Under the pieces are notes generated by a model. The model searched no databases and was not told where the DNA came from. It saw only the letters and a list, made by a program, of their open reading frames with translations. This document shows, one piece after another, positions 17,435 to 27,522 of a stretch of DNA of 64,000 nt (within the stretch, counting starts at the first letter, position 1; each line of letters starts with the position of its first letter). The DNA is from Amycolatopsis endophytica. GTDB taxonomy: Bacteria > Actinomycetota > Actinomycetes > Mycobacteriales > Pseudonocardiaceae. The stretch is from positions 682,001-746,000 of the forward strand of contig NZ_JACCFK010000002.1 in NCBI RefSeq assembly GCF_013410405.1. Direction: 5' to 3'. Made by a program: the position numbers and the translations under genes.

Positions 17435-19437
17435 GTGTTGTCTCCCCCACTGCCCTGTACGAACTTGTCGGCGGGTGTCGTCCGGCCGAGCACGAGCGAC
17501 CCGCGGTCGTCGAACACCACGTGGTACACCCCGGTCGCCTCGAGTTCACGCACGAGGTCGGCGCCGTAGGTGTCTCCGACATTGTCGAAGATCTTCATGT
17601 AGGCCCACTGCGGCTCGGTCAGCACAAGATAGTCCGGGCCCTTGAGCCGGAGACAGGCGACCAGCGCGGGAACGTCGTCCATCTCGTCCTCGCAGTACCC
17701 GTCGACCTCGTACTGCGACACCTCACCCACGCGCGCGAAGGACAGCGGCACCGAGTTGACCAGCGAGTCCACCCGGTCGCCCGGCTGCGCCTCGTGCACG
17801 GCCCAGCTGGCCGCGGCGATGTCGCTTTCGTGGAAGCTGATGTAGGCGTCGTTGCCGCCGCGCGCGGTCAGGGTCGAGGCGAGCAGCCCGGTGAGCACGA
17901 CCCACGGCACGGCGGCCGTCAGGACCGTGCGCCACGGCCGGTTGCGCCACCGCAGCCGCCGCGCGGAGGTGACCGCCCGCTCCAGCGCGAGCGAGGCGGG
18001 CAGCGCCATCACCGGCAGCGAGAACAGGAAGCAGCGCATGAAGACCTCGCCACCGTAGGGCTGGGCCACGGCGAGGCCGAACGGCGCCACGCACAGCGCC
18101 GGGAGCAGCCACGATTTCAGCGCGTCGCGCCACATCAGCCAGATGCCGTAGGCGGCCATCGCGGCGACGAACAGCGTGATCCCGATGCGCACGGTCAGCA
18201 CGACGAGCCGCCCCGGGCTGCCGGCGAACCGGGCCAGGATGCCCTCGTCCACCGACGATCCGACGTCGCCGAGCGGGCTGAGGATCATCTGGACCAGCTG
18301 GCCGCTCCAGAACTCCGAGGCGCCGAGTGAGAACCACACGATGGCGCCGCCGAGGATCACGAACGGCACCCACGCCGGCCACAGCCGCCCGAACACCAGC
18401 AGCAGCAGGAGCAGCGCGCCCAGCACGAACGGCGTCAGCTGGTGGGTCGGCGCGAGCGCGAGCCCGATGAGCACCACCGCGCCCTGCGCCACCAGGCGCG
18501 CCTTCGGGCTGGACCGCGGCGCGAGCCGGGCCCGCAGGCGCGCCTTGACCGGTTCGGTCAGGCGGGGCCGCACCAGGTGCCGGAAGGTCAGGGTGAGGGC
18601 GGCGAGCAGCAGGATCATCGCCGTGCCCTGCGGGGAGAAGTAGTCCTGCTCGGTCCAGTTCGCGACGAGGTAGAGCCACGGCGCGATCCACGCGGCACGC
18701 CGGTTGCCCAGTGCCGACACGGCCAGCGCGCGCACGCCGAGCACCGCGAGACCGGAGAGCAGGACCGGGGACCAGTTCAGGAACGGGATCGCATCCTGCA
18801 TCCCGGCCGCGCGGGTGATCATCGCGACCAACGAGAAGAACCCGGCCCAGGAGAAGCGCGCGTCGTAGTCGTGCAGGATGTCGCCGTGTGTGGCGATGTA
18901 CTCGGCGAACCCGGCGTGCAGCCAGGCCACCGGCAGCCGCGCGACCTCCTCGACCGCGGGCTGCAGTCCGTAGACGCCGAGCACGCCGACGAGGGTGTAG
19001 AGCGAGAGCAGCCAGGTGCGGGGCCGGTAGCGCAGCAGTTCCAGCACCACGGCGGCGACCAGCAGCGGGTAGGACAGCAGCGTGGGGACCGACAGTTCGG
19101 CGACGAGCCCGAGCCCGCCGATCTCCTCCGGCGCGACCGGGTGCAGCCCGATGATCCACAGCACCACCGCGACCCCGGCAAGACCGGGGCCGAAGAACGG
19201 GTCGGCGAGGAACGCGGGCCGTCCGGCGCCGGTGCCCAGCCGCGGCCGGGACGAGACCGCGCGGGACGGTTCTTCCGGCGCGGGCGGCGCGAGCCTGCCG
19301 GAGGCCGGGATGTAGCGCGTGGGTGTCCCGGCCGGGGGCGGCTGGGTGAACCGCATCGGCTCGCGCGGCCGGGAGGTGGGACGGACGGGCCGGTTCGGGC
19401 GGATCGGGCGCAGGAACCGGGTGGGCGGTTCGGTCAC
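17431..19437 (-). CDS. large polytopic membrane protein, candidate polymerase/ligase of the polysaccharide
   Basis: 668 residues: a Pro/Arg-rich cytoplasmic N-terminus (about 1-80), roughly a dozen hydrophobic segments between about 85 and 540, and a C-terminal soluble region of about 130 residues. The loop WTEQDYFSPQGTA and the PYGGEVFMRCFLF stretch are typical of uncharacterised actinobacterial membrane proteins in polysaccharide loci. It occupies the slot where a Wzy polymerase, O-antigen ligase or GT-C enzyme is expected beside the flippase, but no catalytic motif could be assigned. GTG start overlapping the flippase stop. Confidence 0.75.
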   Translation of the reverse strand: MTEPPTRFLRPIRPNRPVRPTSRPREPMRFTQPPPAGTPTRYIPASGRLAPPAPEEPSRAVSSRPRLGTGAGRPAFLADPFFGPGLAGVAVVLWIIGLHPVAPEEIGGLGLVAELSVPTLLSYPLLVAAVVLELLRYRPRTWLLSLYTLVGVLGVYGLQPAVEEVARLPVAWLHAGFAEYIATHGDILHDYDARFSWAGFFSLVAMITRAAGMQDAIPFLNWSPVLLSGLAVLGVRALAVSALGNRRAAWIAPWLYLVANWTEQDYFSPQGTAMILLLAALTLTFRHLVRPRLTEPVKARLRARLAPRSSPKARLVAQGAVVLIGLALAPTHQLTPFVLGALLLLLLVFGRLWPAWVPFVILGGAIVWFSLGASEFWSGQLVQMILSPLGDVGSSVDEGILARFAGSPGRLVVLTVRIGITLFVAAMAAYGIWLMWRDALKSWLLPALCVAPFGLAVAQPYGGEVFMRCFLFSLPVMALPASLALERAVTSARRLRWRNRPWRTVLTAAVPWVVLTGLLASTLTARGGNDAYISFHESDIAAASWAVHEAQPGDRVDSLVNSVPLSFARVGEVSQYEVDGYCEDEMDDVPALVACLRLKGPDYLVLTEPQWAYMKIFDNVGDTYGADLVRELEATGVYHVVFDDRGSLVLGRTTPADKFVQGSGGDNT

Positions 19438-20675
19438 GGACGTGCCCCGAAGACGCGTCGCCGCAGGTCGGCCAGCACGGCCGCGGCGAGAACAGCCTGG
19501 GCGACGAGCATGCCGACGCCGAACCCGAACTCGGTGGGCACGAGCAGCGCGAGCACCACGGCGGAGGCGGCGGTCGCGGCCTGCAGCAGCGCCACCCCGG
19601 CGCCGCGCCCGGCGGCCAGGTGCACCGCGACACCGAGCACGACGACCAGCCGCGGCACCTGCGCGGCCAGCAGGACCCGCAGCAGGTCGGTGCCCTGCGT
19701 GTAGTCGGCGCCGAAGATCGCCAGCATCACCCAGGCCAGCGCGGCGCCTGCCGCGAGCAGCGGGACGAAGACCAGCAGCAGCCGCTTGCCCGCGTCGGTG
19801 ACCAGCGACCGGATGTGACCCGGTTCGGCGGACAGGCGCACCACGAGCGGGTTGACGAACGCCGTCGCGGCCACGTCGAGCGCGTTGATCGCGGTCCACA
19901 CCACGAAGAACACGGCGTTGGCCTCGGCCCCGAACCGGTGCAGCACGATCAGCGGCACCAGGTTGTACAGCACGACCACGCACACCATGGCCGGGTAGGA
20001 CGGCGCCAGCAGGCGCACGATCTCGCGGCGGTCGGGCAGCACGCCCGGCTCCCGCGCCGGGGCGCTGCGCCGGGCCGCGCGGAAGATCAGGACCGTCACG
20101 ACCACGACGCCGATCAGCGTCGGCACGGCCCAGGACAGCACCAGCCCGAGCGCGCCCGCGACCGGGCCGAGCCCGGCGAGCAGGCCCAGCCGCGCGACGC
20201 TGAACGAGGTGTTCTCCACCGGCACCCAGCGGGCGAGGCCGAGCCCGGTCAGCACCTCGTCCTGGAACTGGAACAGGGTCCAGCCGATGCCGGCGACGAG
20301 GAACCACGCCACCCCGGCAGGCACGCGGTGCACGACCTCGGCACCGGCGGGCACGAGCACGAACGCGACCGAACCGACCACGCCCCCGGCCAGCACCACC
20401 AGGTAGGTGCGCAGGAGCAGCTTCGGCTGCCGGGACCCGGCGCGGGGCAGCCAGCGCAACACCGCGGGACCCAGGCCCAGCTCCGCGATCCCGGCGATGA
20501 GCAGGAACCCGGACACGAACGCGGAGGTGTCGCCGACCTCGGCGGCGGGCAGCAGCCGCGCGGCCAGCACCCAGCCGATCATCCCGGCCAGCGCGGTGAT
20601 CGCGGCCGAGGCGGACAGCGCGAGACCGTCGGCCACCATGCCCCTGCCGGGCGCGGACTCCTCCTCGACCGTCAT
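19434..20675 (-). CDS. polysaccharide flippase (Wzx/MOP superfamily)
   Basis: 413 residues with about 12 transmembrane helices. The N-terminal pattern ALSASAAITALAGMIGWVLAARLLPAAEVG matches the MOP/MATE-like flippases that move lipid-linked repeat units across the membrane. The C-terminal helices around LVVVLGVAVHLAAGRG also fit. The ATG overlaps the stop of the upstream small membrane gene as ATGA. Its presence with a sugar-1-phosphate transferase and a candidate polymerase indicates a Wzx/Wzy-like assembly route. Confidence 0.85.
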   Translation of the reverse strand: MTVEEESAPGRGMVADGLALSASAAITALAGMIGWVLAARLLPAAEVGDTSAFVSGFLLIAGIAELGLGPAVLRWLPRAGSRQPKLLLRTYLVVLAGGVVGSVAFVLVPAGAEVVHRVPAGVAWFLVAGIGWTLFQFQDEVLTGLGLARWVPVENTSFSVARLGLLAGLGPVAGALGLVLSWAVPTLIGVVVVTVLIFRAARRSAPAREPGVLPDRREIVRLLAPSYPAMVCVVVLYNLVPLIVLHRFGAEANAVFFVVWTAINALDVAATAFVNPLVVRLSAEPGHIRSLVTDAGKRLLLVFVPLLAAGAALAWVMLAIFGADYTQGTDLLRVLLAAQVPRLVVVLGVAVHLAAGRGAGVALLQAATAASAVVLALLVPTEFGFGVGMLVAQAVLAAAVLADLRRRVFGARP

Positions 20676-21031
20676 CGCACCTCGCCGGGGCGGCTGCGCA
20701 CCACGTGGTGCGCGAGCGGGATCGCGGTGACGAACGCGAGCACCACGATCGCCACCTCCGGGTACCAGGTGTGGGTGAGCACCAGGACCTGCGCCACGAT
20801 CAGCGTGACCGACAGCGAGATGCCCACCGCGCTGACCCAGGTGACCGACAGGTGGCGCACGTTGACGTAGGAGATCAGGGCCCAGCCGGGGGCGGTGAGG
20901 ACGAACAGCAGGACCGCGAGCGGGCGCAGCGCGAAGTCCACGCCGGACCACACGAGCACGATCGTCATCAGGCAGACAGCGAGCAGCCCGTAGGCGGTGT
21001 ACCGCCGGATCCTCAGCTGCTGCTCGACCAC
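20672..21031 (-). CDS. small polytopic membrane protein
   Basis: 119 residues with four hydrophobic helices (about 12-32, 34-54, 63-86, 90-108). The GTG start lies 28 bp downstream of the tandem glycosyltransferase gene, and the stop overlaps the flippase start. No family recognised; it resembles the N-terminal membrane part of DUF1616-type proteins only loosely. Confidence 0.7.
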   Translation of the reverse strand: MVEQQLRIRRYTAYGLLAVCLMTIVLVWSGVDFALRPLAVLLFVLTAPGWALISYVNVRHLSVTWVSAVGISLSVTLIVAQVLVLTHTWYPEVAIVVLAFVTAIPLAHHVVRSRPGEVR

Positions 21032-21059
21032 CCGTGCCCCTCCCCGTCGACCACCATCT

Positions 21060-23216
21060 TCACCGGCGGCCGGAACCGCCTTCGCCCCGGGCCCGCATCA
21101 GGGCCTGCGCCCCGCCCAGCAGACCCAGGCGCTCGTCGCGGCGCAGCTGCCGCAGACGGGACCGCGCGGCGCGGTCGGACAGCGGCAGTTCCGGCGTGCG
21201 GGACGCCAGCCGGGCGGCGCCGCGGGGCACGCGGCGCAAGATGGAGAACGCGGTGACCGGGCGGCGCCGCACGGACAGCATCAGCATCGCGGCCAGCCCG
21301 ACGCCGTAGCCGCGCATCCGTTCCCGCAGCTCCAGCCAGTCGGCGCGGTGGATGTGCCGCGCGACGGCGTGCGGGGTGTGCACCACCGCGCCACCGGCGT
21401 AGGCCAGGCGCACGAACAGGTCCAGGTCCTCCCCCGCCATCGTCGGGGTGCCCGCGCCGAGCAGCGGGTCGAAGCCACCGAGGTCGTCGAACACCTCCCG
21501 TCGCCACATGGCGCAGCTGCCGGGACCGTAGCGCGCCATCGACAGCGGGTACAGCGGGTCCTCGCGGGCGGTGCCGCGGTCGATCCGCTGCCACCGCACG
21601 GTGTTGCCGTAGCCCTTGAGCCGTTCGAACAGCACCTCGGCGTCGGTTTCCAGGCTGGCCGGCAGCACCAGGGAGGTCACGCAGCCGACCGCGGGGTCGG
21701 CGGCGAACTCCTCGGTCACGGCGTCGAACCAGCCCGGTTCGACCGCGATGTTCTCGTCGACGAACGCGATCAGGCCGTGGGTCGCGGCGCGGGCACCGGT
21801 GTTGCGCGCGGCGCTGACGCCCTTGCGGCGCTCGACCACGTAGCGCGCGCCCAGCGCCTCGACCTCGCCACGCAACCACGCGTCGCCCTCGGGCAGCCGC
21901 GGCAGGTTGTCGACCACGATCACTTCGAGCCCGGGGTACCCGGCTTCGAGCACGGCACGAGCGCTCGCCACCGCCTGGTGCTTGCGGTACGCGGTGGGGA
22001 TGACCACGCTGACCGGCGGCCGCGTGCACTCGGGGCGCCGCCGCGGGGCGGGCGGGGCGGCGAAGTCCGGCAGCCGCACCACGCCGCGCTCGACCGGCAG
22101 CAGCAGCACGTCGACGGTGCGGTCGCCGTCACGGACCAGCACCTGCGCGGCGCGGTAGTGCCCCACCGGGCGGTGCGGGACGGGCAGCACCTCCGGCGCG
22201 GTGCGCGCGTCGACGGTGGCGATGTGGATGGGGCCGTGCACCAGCGCCGCGGAACCGAGGGGCCGCGGCGCGCGGGTCCGCAGCTTGCCGCGCAGGTACC
22301 CGGCCGCGGTCGAGGACACCACGGTCACCACGCCGAGCACGCCCGCAGCCCCGGCCGTGCGGCCGAGCGCGAGCCGCCCGAACTCGCGCACCACCGCGGC
22401 CGGAATGGTCCGGCTCAGGTAGTCGCGCTCGGTGGACAGCGCCGCCTCGCTGCCGACCAGGCGCGACACGTAGGCCTTGGACAGCCCCTCGCCCCAGCCG
22501 CGGTGGCGCAGGTAGCCCCAGGTGATGCGATCCTCGGTGACGCGGTGGTGCACCACGGCCTCCGGCCGGAACACGATCCGCGCGTCCGGCGCGGCCTGCC
22601 GCAGCCGGATGCACAGTTCGGTTTCCTCGCAGCCCAGCGGCGTGCGCCCGATGCGGCCCAGATCCTCGGAGAACGCGCCGGCGAGCGCGAACGCCTCGCG
22701 GCGGAAGGACATGTTGCAGCCCATCAGGTTGCGCACCGGCGCCTCGGCGGCGGGCTGCCCGGTGTAGGTGCAGCCGACGACCCAGTCCAGCTCGCCGGTG
22801 CCCGACCGTCGGCCCGCCGGGAGCTTCGCCGGCCGCTGCCCGCCGGGCCAGCGCGGCCGCGCGGAGCCGCCGACGGCCATCACGTTCCGGTCGCGGTACC
22901 CGGCCAGCAGCTGCTCCAGCCAGTCCGGCGCGGCTTCGGCGTCGTCGTCGAGGAAGGCGATCACGTCGCCCTTGGCGAGGCCGAGCGCCGTGTTGCGGGC
23001 ACCGGACAGGCCGCGCCGCCCGGCGTTGGGCACCACCGTCACGCCGACGAACTCCGCGGCTGCCCTGCGCTCCAGCTCCGGGTTGTGGTCGATGACGACG
23101 ACGACCTCGCGCGGCGGCGCCGTCTGCTCGCGGACCGAAGCGACCGCCGCCGCCAGGTCGTCCCAGCGGCGTTCGGTGTAGGCGCAGATCACCACGGTGG
23201 TGTCGGGCTGGGTCAT
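21060..23216 (-). CDS. tandem-domain GT2 glycosyltransferase
   Basis: 718 residues with two GT-A catalytic domains in one chain. The first (about 6-270) starts TTVVICAYTERRWDD and has the acidic motif DDD at 90-92. A middle region with one or two hydrophobic stretches (about 285-400) follows. The second domain (about 400-700) starts VSVVIPTAYRK and has VDENIAV (near residue 485) at the metal-binding position, so the second acidic residue is Glu then Asn rather than the usual Asp. Fusion suggests it adds two consecutive sugars. It is translationally coupled to the preceding GT2 gene by ATGA. Confidence 0.88.
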   Translation of the reverse strand: MTQPDTTVVICAYTERRWDDLAAAVASVREQTAPPREVVVVIDHNPELERRAAAEFVGVTVVPNAGRRGLSGARNTALGLAKGDVIAFLDDDAEAAPDWLEQLLAGYRDRNVMAVGGSARPRWPGGQRPAKLPAGRRSGTGELDWVVGCTYTGQPAAEAPVRNLMGCNMSFRREAFALAGAFSEDLGRIGRTPLGCEETELCIRLRQAAPDARIVFRPEAVVHHRVTEDRITWGYLRHRGWGEGLSKAYVSRLVGSEAALSTERDYLSRTIPAAVVREFGRLALGRTAGAAGVLGVVTVVSSTAAGYLRGKLRTRAPRPLGSAALVHGPIHIATVDARTAPEVLPVPHRPVGHYRAAQVLVRDGDRTVDVLLLPVERGVVRLPDFAAPPAPRRRPECTRPPVSVVIPTAYRKHQAVASARAVLEAGYPGLEVIVVDNLPRLPEGDAWLRGEVEALGARYVVERRKGVSAARNTGARAATHGLIAFVDENIAVEPGWFDAVTEEFAADPAVGCVTSLVLPASLETDAEVLFERLKGYGNTVRWQRIDRGTAREDPLYPLSMARYGPGSCAMWRREVFDDLGGFDPLLGAGTPTMAGEDLDLFVRLAYAGGAVVHTPHAVARHIHRADWLELRERMRGYGVGLAAMLMLSVRRRPVTAFSILRRVPRGAARLASRTPELPLSDRAARSRLRQLRRDERLGLLGGAQALMRARGEGGSGRR

Positions 23217-24103
23217 GCTTCGGGAACTCCGGTGTCCAGCGCGAGCGGCGCCGGGACGTCCGCTACGGGCTCGGGGGTGAACAGGCCGAACCGGCGGCTG
23301 CGACGCTGACGGCCGACGCGCTGCCACTCGGCCACCAGCGTGCGCAGCACCCGCCCGCCGTCGGAGAAGGTACGCAGGTTCGTCTCGCCGTGCAGCCGGG
23401 CCCGCTCGACGCTGGGCACCTCGGTGATCCACAGGCCCAGCGCGGCCATCCGGCAGTTGATGACGGTCTCGATCTCGAACCCGTCACCCCACAGCATCTC
23501 CTCGCCGGCGGGTGCGAACACCGGCGGCAGGTTCAGCAGGGGAACCAGGTCCCGCCAGAACGCGTTGTAGCCGTAGCAGAGGTCGGTGAAGCCGGCACTG
23601 AAAAAGGTGTTGGACAGCTTGTTGAGCCCGGAGTTGCCCGCGGCGCGGAGGTGCGTGATGTCGTGGCTGCCGCCGCCCGGCGCGAACCGGGTGCCCTTGG
23701 CGAAGTCGGCGCCGCCGGTGAGCGCGTCCACGAACCGTTCGATCTCCGCCGGGTCGGCCGAGCCGTCGGCGTCGAACATGACGATCACGTCGCCGGAGGC
23801 GGCGAGGAAGCCACAGGCCAGCGCGTTGCCCTTGCCGCGGCGGGTCTGCCGGATCACCCGCGCGCCGGGACGGGCGGCGCGCACCACCTCGGGCGTGCCG
23901 TCGCCGGAGTCGGCGTCGACCACCAGCACCTCGTGCACCGGCGGCAGCTCGGGCAGCACCTCACGCAGGTTCGCCGCCTCGTTCTTGGCCGGGACCACGA
24001 TCGTGACGCGCGGATCGGCGCCGCGCCGGGGTGGGTGCGCGGCGGCGAAGGCGAACGCGTCGCCCAGGCTCTCGTAGTCGGTGACGGGACTGGGGGAATC
24101 CAT
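23213..24103 (-). CDS. GT2 glycosyltransferase, polyprenyl-phosphate sugar synthase-like
   Basis: 296 residues. VTIVVPAKNEAANLREVL, VDADSGDGTPEVV and MFDADGSADPAEIERF give the GT-A nucleotide-binding core with the DAD metal motif. The style is that of dolichol/polyprenyl-phosphate sugar synthases, but the C-terminus has no clear membrane helix. A 101-bp gap precedes it. ATG 24103 lacks a good ribosome binding site; an in-frame TTG nine bases upstream is better spaced from AAGGACAG and may be the true start. Confidence 0.85.
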   Translation of the reverse strand: MDSPSPVTDYESLGDAFAFAAAHPPRRGADPRVTIVVPAKNEAANLREVLPELPPVHEVLVVDADSGDGTPEVVRAARPGARVIRQTRRGKGNALACGFLAASGDVIVMFDADGSADPAEIERFVDALTGGADFAKGTRFAPGGGSHDITHLRAAGNSGLNKLSNTFFSAGFTDLCYGYNAFWRDLVPLLNLPPVFAPAGEEMLWGDGFEIETVINCRMAALGLWITEVPSVERARLHGETNLRTFSDGGRVLRTLVAEWQRVGRQRRSRRFGLFTPEPVADVPAPLALDTGVPEA

Positions 24104-24204
24104 GATCGTCAACGCCGTGCTGTCCTTGCTGGTGGGCACACCGGAAGCGGCGCGCGGGGGTCGGGGGCGGGGCTTGCTGCAACGTGTGACGCGTGGCCCT
24201 GCGG

Positions 24205-25233
24205 TCAGGTTCGGTGTCTTCGCAGATCGGCCGCCAGCGCACCGGCGGCCTGTTCGGACTTGAGCCAGGCCAGGCGCGTGTAGCGCTGGGTGAAGGCGTC
24301 CATGGTCAGGCCGTGGCGGGTGTAGTGCGCGGCCAGTTCCCTCGCACCGGCTTCGACGGTCCAGACCGCGTCGTAGCCGGGAAGCGCTTCCCGGATGCGG
24401 GAGAAGTCCACCCGGTAGGAGCGGGGGTCCGGGCCTGCCTCGCCGGTGATCAGCAGCTCCGAGCCCGGTACGGCGGTGACCACCGACTCGGCGATCTGGC
24501 GCACGGTCAGGTTGTTGGCCTCGGTGCCGACGTTGAAGGCCCGGTCGTGGACGGCTGCGGCGGGCGCGGTCAGCGCCGCCGCGAAGGCCGTCGCGATGTC
24601 GTGCGCGTGGACCAGCGGCCGCCACGGCGTGCCGTCGGAGAGCACCCGCACCTGTCCGGTCAGCACGGCGTGGCCGACCAGGTTGTTGAGCACGATGTCG
24701 GCGCGCAGTCGCGGCGAGAAACCGAAGGCGGTGGCGTTGCGCAGGTACACCGGGCTGAACCCGTCGCCCGCGAGGTCGTGCAGATCGTCCTCGACCCGGA
24801 CCTTCGACTCCGCGTACGGGGTGACCGGCCGCAGCGGCGCGTCCTCGGTCACCAGGTCCTCCCCCGCCGCGCCGTAGACCGAGCAGGTGGAGGCGTAGAG
24901 GAACCGCGACACCCCGGCGTCCTTGGCGAGCTTGGCCAGCTGCACCGACGCGGTGTGGTTGATCTCGTAGGTCAGCTCCGGGGCGAGCGCGCCCAGCGGG
25001 TCGTTGGACAGCGCGGCCAGGTGGACCACCGCGTCCACTCCGGACAGCCGGTCCGCGGTGACGTCGCGCAGGTCGCCCGGTGCGCCCGGCGGGTCGTCCG
25101 GGTCCGGCCCGAGCACGCACGCCGCGAACAGGCCGGAGTCCAGGCCGAGCACCTCGTGCCCGGCCTCGCGCAGCACGGGTGCCATCACCGAGCCGAGGTA
25201 GCCCTGGTGGCCGGTCAGCAGGACGCGCATCAT
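24205..25233 (-). CDS. extended SDR NAD-dependent epimerase/dehydratase
   Basis: 342 residues. The NAD-binding GHQGYLGS is at the N-terminus, and the catalytic set is YASTCSVYG plus Tyr/Lys in YAESK. NAD-dependent sugar modifier, acting on an NDP-sugar as epimerase, dehydratase or reductase. Partner genes argue for a CDP-sugar: it follows a CDP-glucose synthase-like gene and a C-methyltransferase in one coupled set (ATGA overlap). A separate CDP-glucose 4,6-dehydratase is not seen in the window, so this enzyme may fill that step or that gene lies elsewhere. Confidence 0.88.
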   Translation of the reverse strand: MMRVLLTGHQGYLGSVMAPVLREAGHEVLGLDSGLFAACVLGPDPDDPPGAPGDLRDVTADRLSGVDAVVHLAALSNDPLGALAPELTYEINHTASVQLAKLAKDAGVSRFLYASTCSVYGAAGEDLVTEDAPLRPVTPYAESKVRVEDDLHDLAGDGFSPVYLRNATAFGFSPRLRADIVLNNLVGHAVLTGQVRVLSDGTPWRPLVHAHDIATAFAAALTAPAAAVHDRAFNVGTEANNLTVRQIAESVVTAVPGSELLITGEAGPDPRSYRVDFSRIREALPGYDAVWTVEAGARELAAHYTRHGLTMDAFTQRYTRLAWLKSEQAAGALAADLRRHRT

Positions 25234-26033
25234 CGCACCCCCGCCGGAAGCGTGGACGGGTGTTCCCACAGCATCCAGGGCCGCGCTCCGCTTTCGTAGG
25301 CCGCGTCGAGCGCGGCCCGTTCCTTGAACGTGTCGGCCGGCTGCCAGAACCCGCGGTAGGGGTGGGCGATCAGCCGGTCCTTCTCGGCCAGCGCGCCGCA
25401 CCCGTCCTCGACCAGATCGCCGTTCTCCGGGATGTGGTCGAAGATTTCCTGCCGCAGCACGAAGTACCCGGCGTTCTCCCACAGCGGCAGGCGGGCGGCC
25501 GACCTGATCCCGGAGACCCGGTTGGTGCCGTCGCGGAACTCGACGCAGTGGAACGAGGACTGCGGCGGCACCACCATCATCGACGCCCCGGCGTCGGAGG
25601 CGGCCAGGTTGTCGACCATGACGTCGAGCGGGGCGTCGGTGAGCACGTCGGCGTAGTTGGCGAGGAACATCTCCTCCCCCTCGACGTGCTCGCGGACCCG
25701 GCGCAGCCGCTCACCGATCGGCGATTCGATGCCGGTGTGCACGAAGGTGATCGACCAGTCGCTGATGTCGGTGGACAGCAGCTCCACCTCACCGCCGCGC
25801 AGCACGAAGTCGTTGGACGCCGTTTCGGTGTAGGACAGGAAGAAGTCCTTGATGTGCCGCGCGCCGTAGCCCAGGCACAGGACGAACTCGGTGTGCCCGA
25901 AGTGGGCGTAGTAGCGCATCACGTGCCACAGCAGCGGACGCGGTCCGACCAGCTGCATCGGCTTGGGGACGTCGTCGGCGGGGCCGTTGCGCATGCGCAT
26001 CCCGTAGCCGCCGCAGAAGAGCACGACCTTCAT
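25230..26033 (-). CDS. sugar nucleotidyltransferase, glucose-1-phosphate cytidylyltransferase-like
   Basis: 267 residues with the nucleotidyltransferase signature [11 protein letters not shown] and active-site lysine in [18 protein letters not shown]. The FCGGxGxRxR form and later [10 protein letters not shown] and [16 protein letters not shown] fit the RfbF (CTP:glucose-1-phosphate) branch. It would supply CDP-glucose for modified sugars of the polysaccharide. ATG shares one base with the methyltransferase stop (TGATG). Confidence 0.85.
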   Translation of the reverse strand: MKVVLFCGGYGMRMRNGPADDVPKPMQLVGPRPLLWHVMRYYAHFGHTEFVLCLGYGARHIKDFFLSYTETASNDFVLRGGEVELLSTDISDWSITFVHTGIESPIGERLRRVREHVEGEEMFLANYADVLTDAPLDVMVDNLAASDAGASMMVVPPQSSFHCVEFRDGTNRVSGIRSAARLPLWENAGYFVLRQEIFDHIPENGDLVEDGCGALAEKDRLIAHPYRGFWQPADTFKERAALDAAYESGARPWMLWEHPSTLPAGVR

Positions 26034-27307
26034 CAGTTCACCTCGACAGCTTGCAGCGCGGGCGTTGGCGGGCAGACGACCTCCAGCTCCGGGATCGCGA
26101 ACACGAGCCGGCCGCCCCAGTCCGCGATGTAGCTCAGCTGTTCGGCCAGCTCGGCGCGCAGGTTCCACGGCAGCACCAGCACGTAGTCCGGCCGGTCGCG
26201 TGCGATCCGTTCGGGCGCCAGGACCGGGATGCGGGTGCCGGGGGTGAACCGGCCGTGCTTGTACGGGTTTCGGTCCACTGTGTACTCCAGCAGGTCGGGC
26301 CGGATGCCGCAGTGGTTGAGCAGGGTGTTGCCCTTGCCCGGAGCACCGTAACCGACCACGCGCTCGCCGCGGCGCTTCGCCTGGATCAGGAACTCCAGCA
26401 GCGCCAGCCGGACCCCCTCGACGCGCTGGGCGAAACCGGCGTAGCCGGACAGCTCGTGCAGCCCGGCCGCGCGCTCCCGCTCCAGCACCGCCGCGACGCG
26501 CGGCGACGGCTCACCCGCGACGCCCTCGGGCCGCGCCCACACGCGGATCGAGCCGCCGTGCGTGCCGAGCAGCTCGACGTCGGTGACCGTCAGCCCCGCG
26601 GTCGCCAGGGCGCGGCGCGCCGAAAGGAGCGTGTAGTACTGGAAATGCTCGTGGTAGATCGTGTCGTACTGGGTCAGTTCGACGAGGCTGAGCAGGTGCT
26701 GCACCTCGATCGAGATCCAGCCGTCGTCGGCGACGAGCGCGCGCAGCCCCTTCGTGAAACCCAGCAAGTCCGGGATGTGGGCGTAGACGTTGTTGGCCAC
26801 CACCAGATCCGCCGGGCCGTGCTCGGCGCGGACCGCGGCGCCGGTCTCCGCGGTCAGGAACTCGGTCAGCGTCGGCACCCCGGCCTCGCGCGCCGCGGCG
26901 CCCACGTTGACCGACGGCTCGATGCCCAGGCAGCGCACGCCGCGCGCGACGACATTGCGCAGCAGGTAGCCGTCGTTGCTGGCGACCTCGACCACGAAGG
27001 AGCCCGCGCCAAGGCCCAGGCGCTCCGCCACGGTGTCCACGTAGTCCTCCGCGTGCGCGAGCCACGAGGAGGAGAACGACGAGAAGTAGGCGTACTCGGT
27101 GAACGTGCGCGCCGGGTCGATCAGGGGCGGCAGCTGGGCCAGCAGGCACTCCGGGCAGACCCGCAGGTGCAGCGGGTAGGCCGGTTCCGGCGCGTCGAGC
27201 TCGTCCGGCGCGAGGAACGACTCGCACGGCGGGCTCGCGCCGAGGTCGACGACGCTCCGCAGGTCCGGCGAACCGCACAGGCGGCAGGACAGCGGATCGG
27301 CTGGCAT
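26033..27307 (-). CDS. class I SAM sugar C-methyltransferase
   Basis: 424 residues in three parts: an N-terminal zinc-binding region with CRLCG and CPEC pairs, a SAM-binding Rossmann core (VVEVASNDGYLLRN, about 95-110), and a C-terminal domain with GYGAPGKGNTLLN. This is the architecture of NDP-hexose C-methyltransferases such as TylCIII, which methylate a keto-sugar. YHEHFQYYTL is the conserved active-site loop. ATG 27307 follows GGGGAG; the longer ORF adds 19 residues without homology. It leads into the CDP-sugar genes. Confidence 0.88.
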   Translation of the reverse strand: MPADPLSCRLCGSPDLRSVVDLGASPPCESFLAPDELDAPEPAYPLHLRVCPECLLAQLPPLIDPARTFTEYAYFSSFSSSWLAHAEDYVDTVAERLGLGAGSFVVEVASNDGYLLRNVVARGVRCLGIEPSVNVGAAAREAGVPTLTEFLTAETGAAVRAEHGPADLVVANNVYAHIPDLLGFTKGLRALVADDGWISIEVQHLLSLVELTQYDTIYHEHFQYYTLLSARRALATAGLTVTDVELLGTHGGSIRVWARPEGVAGEPSPRVAAVLERERAAGLHELSGYAGFAQRVEGVRLALLEFLIQAKRRGERVVGYGAPGKGNTLLNHCGIRPDLLEYTVDRNPYKHGRFTPGTRIPVLAPERIARDRPDYVLVLPWNLRAELAEQLSYIADWGGRLVFAIPELEVVCPPTPALQAVEVN

Positions 27308-27392
27308 GTGGCGGTTGCTCCCCTGTGATTGAACCACCCCGTCCCGTAACGGGGCTCCCATCACCGTGACTATAGGGATGGCGCTGACCAGC

Positions 27393-27436
27393 GTTACGCG
27401 TAACCGGGTGATCAGAGCGGCCCAATCGGGTGATCA
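27393..27436. promoter_or_regulatory. palindrome plus direct repeat in the gap between two methyltransferase genes
   Basis: GTTACGCGTAAC at 27393-27404 is a perfect palindrome. It runs into CGGGTGATCA at 27405-27414, repeated at 27427-27436 (22 bp apart, two helical turns). This 215-bp gap is the only large break in the upper part of the operon, so a regulated internal promoter is plausible; no factor is known. Confidence 0.4.
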
Positions 27437-27522
27437 ATCACACTCTCTGTAGTTGCGGACATCACGAAAAGTCACTAGTAAGAGATCATCTTCATGTTCT
27501 GACCGGTTTAAGAGGTTCAGAC

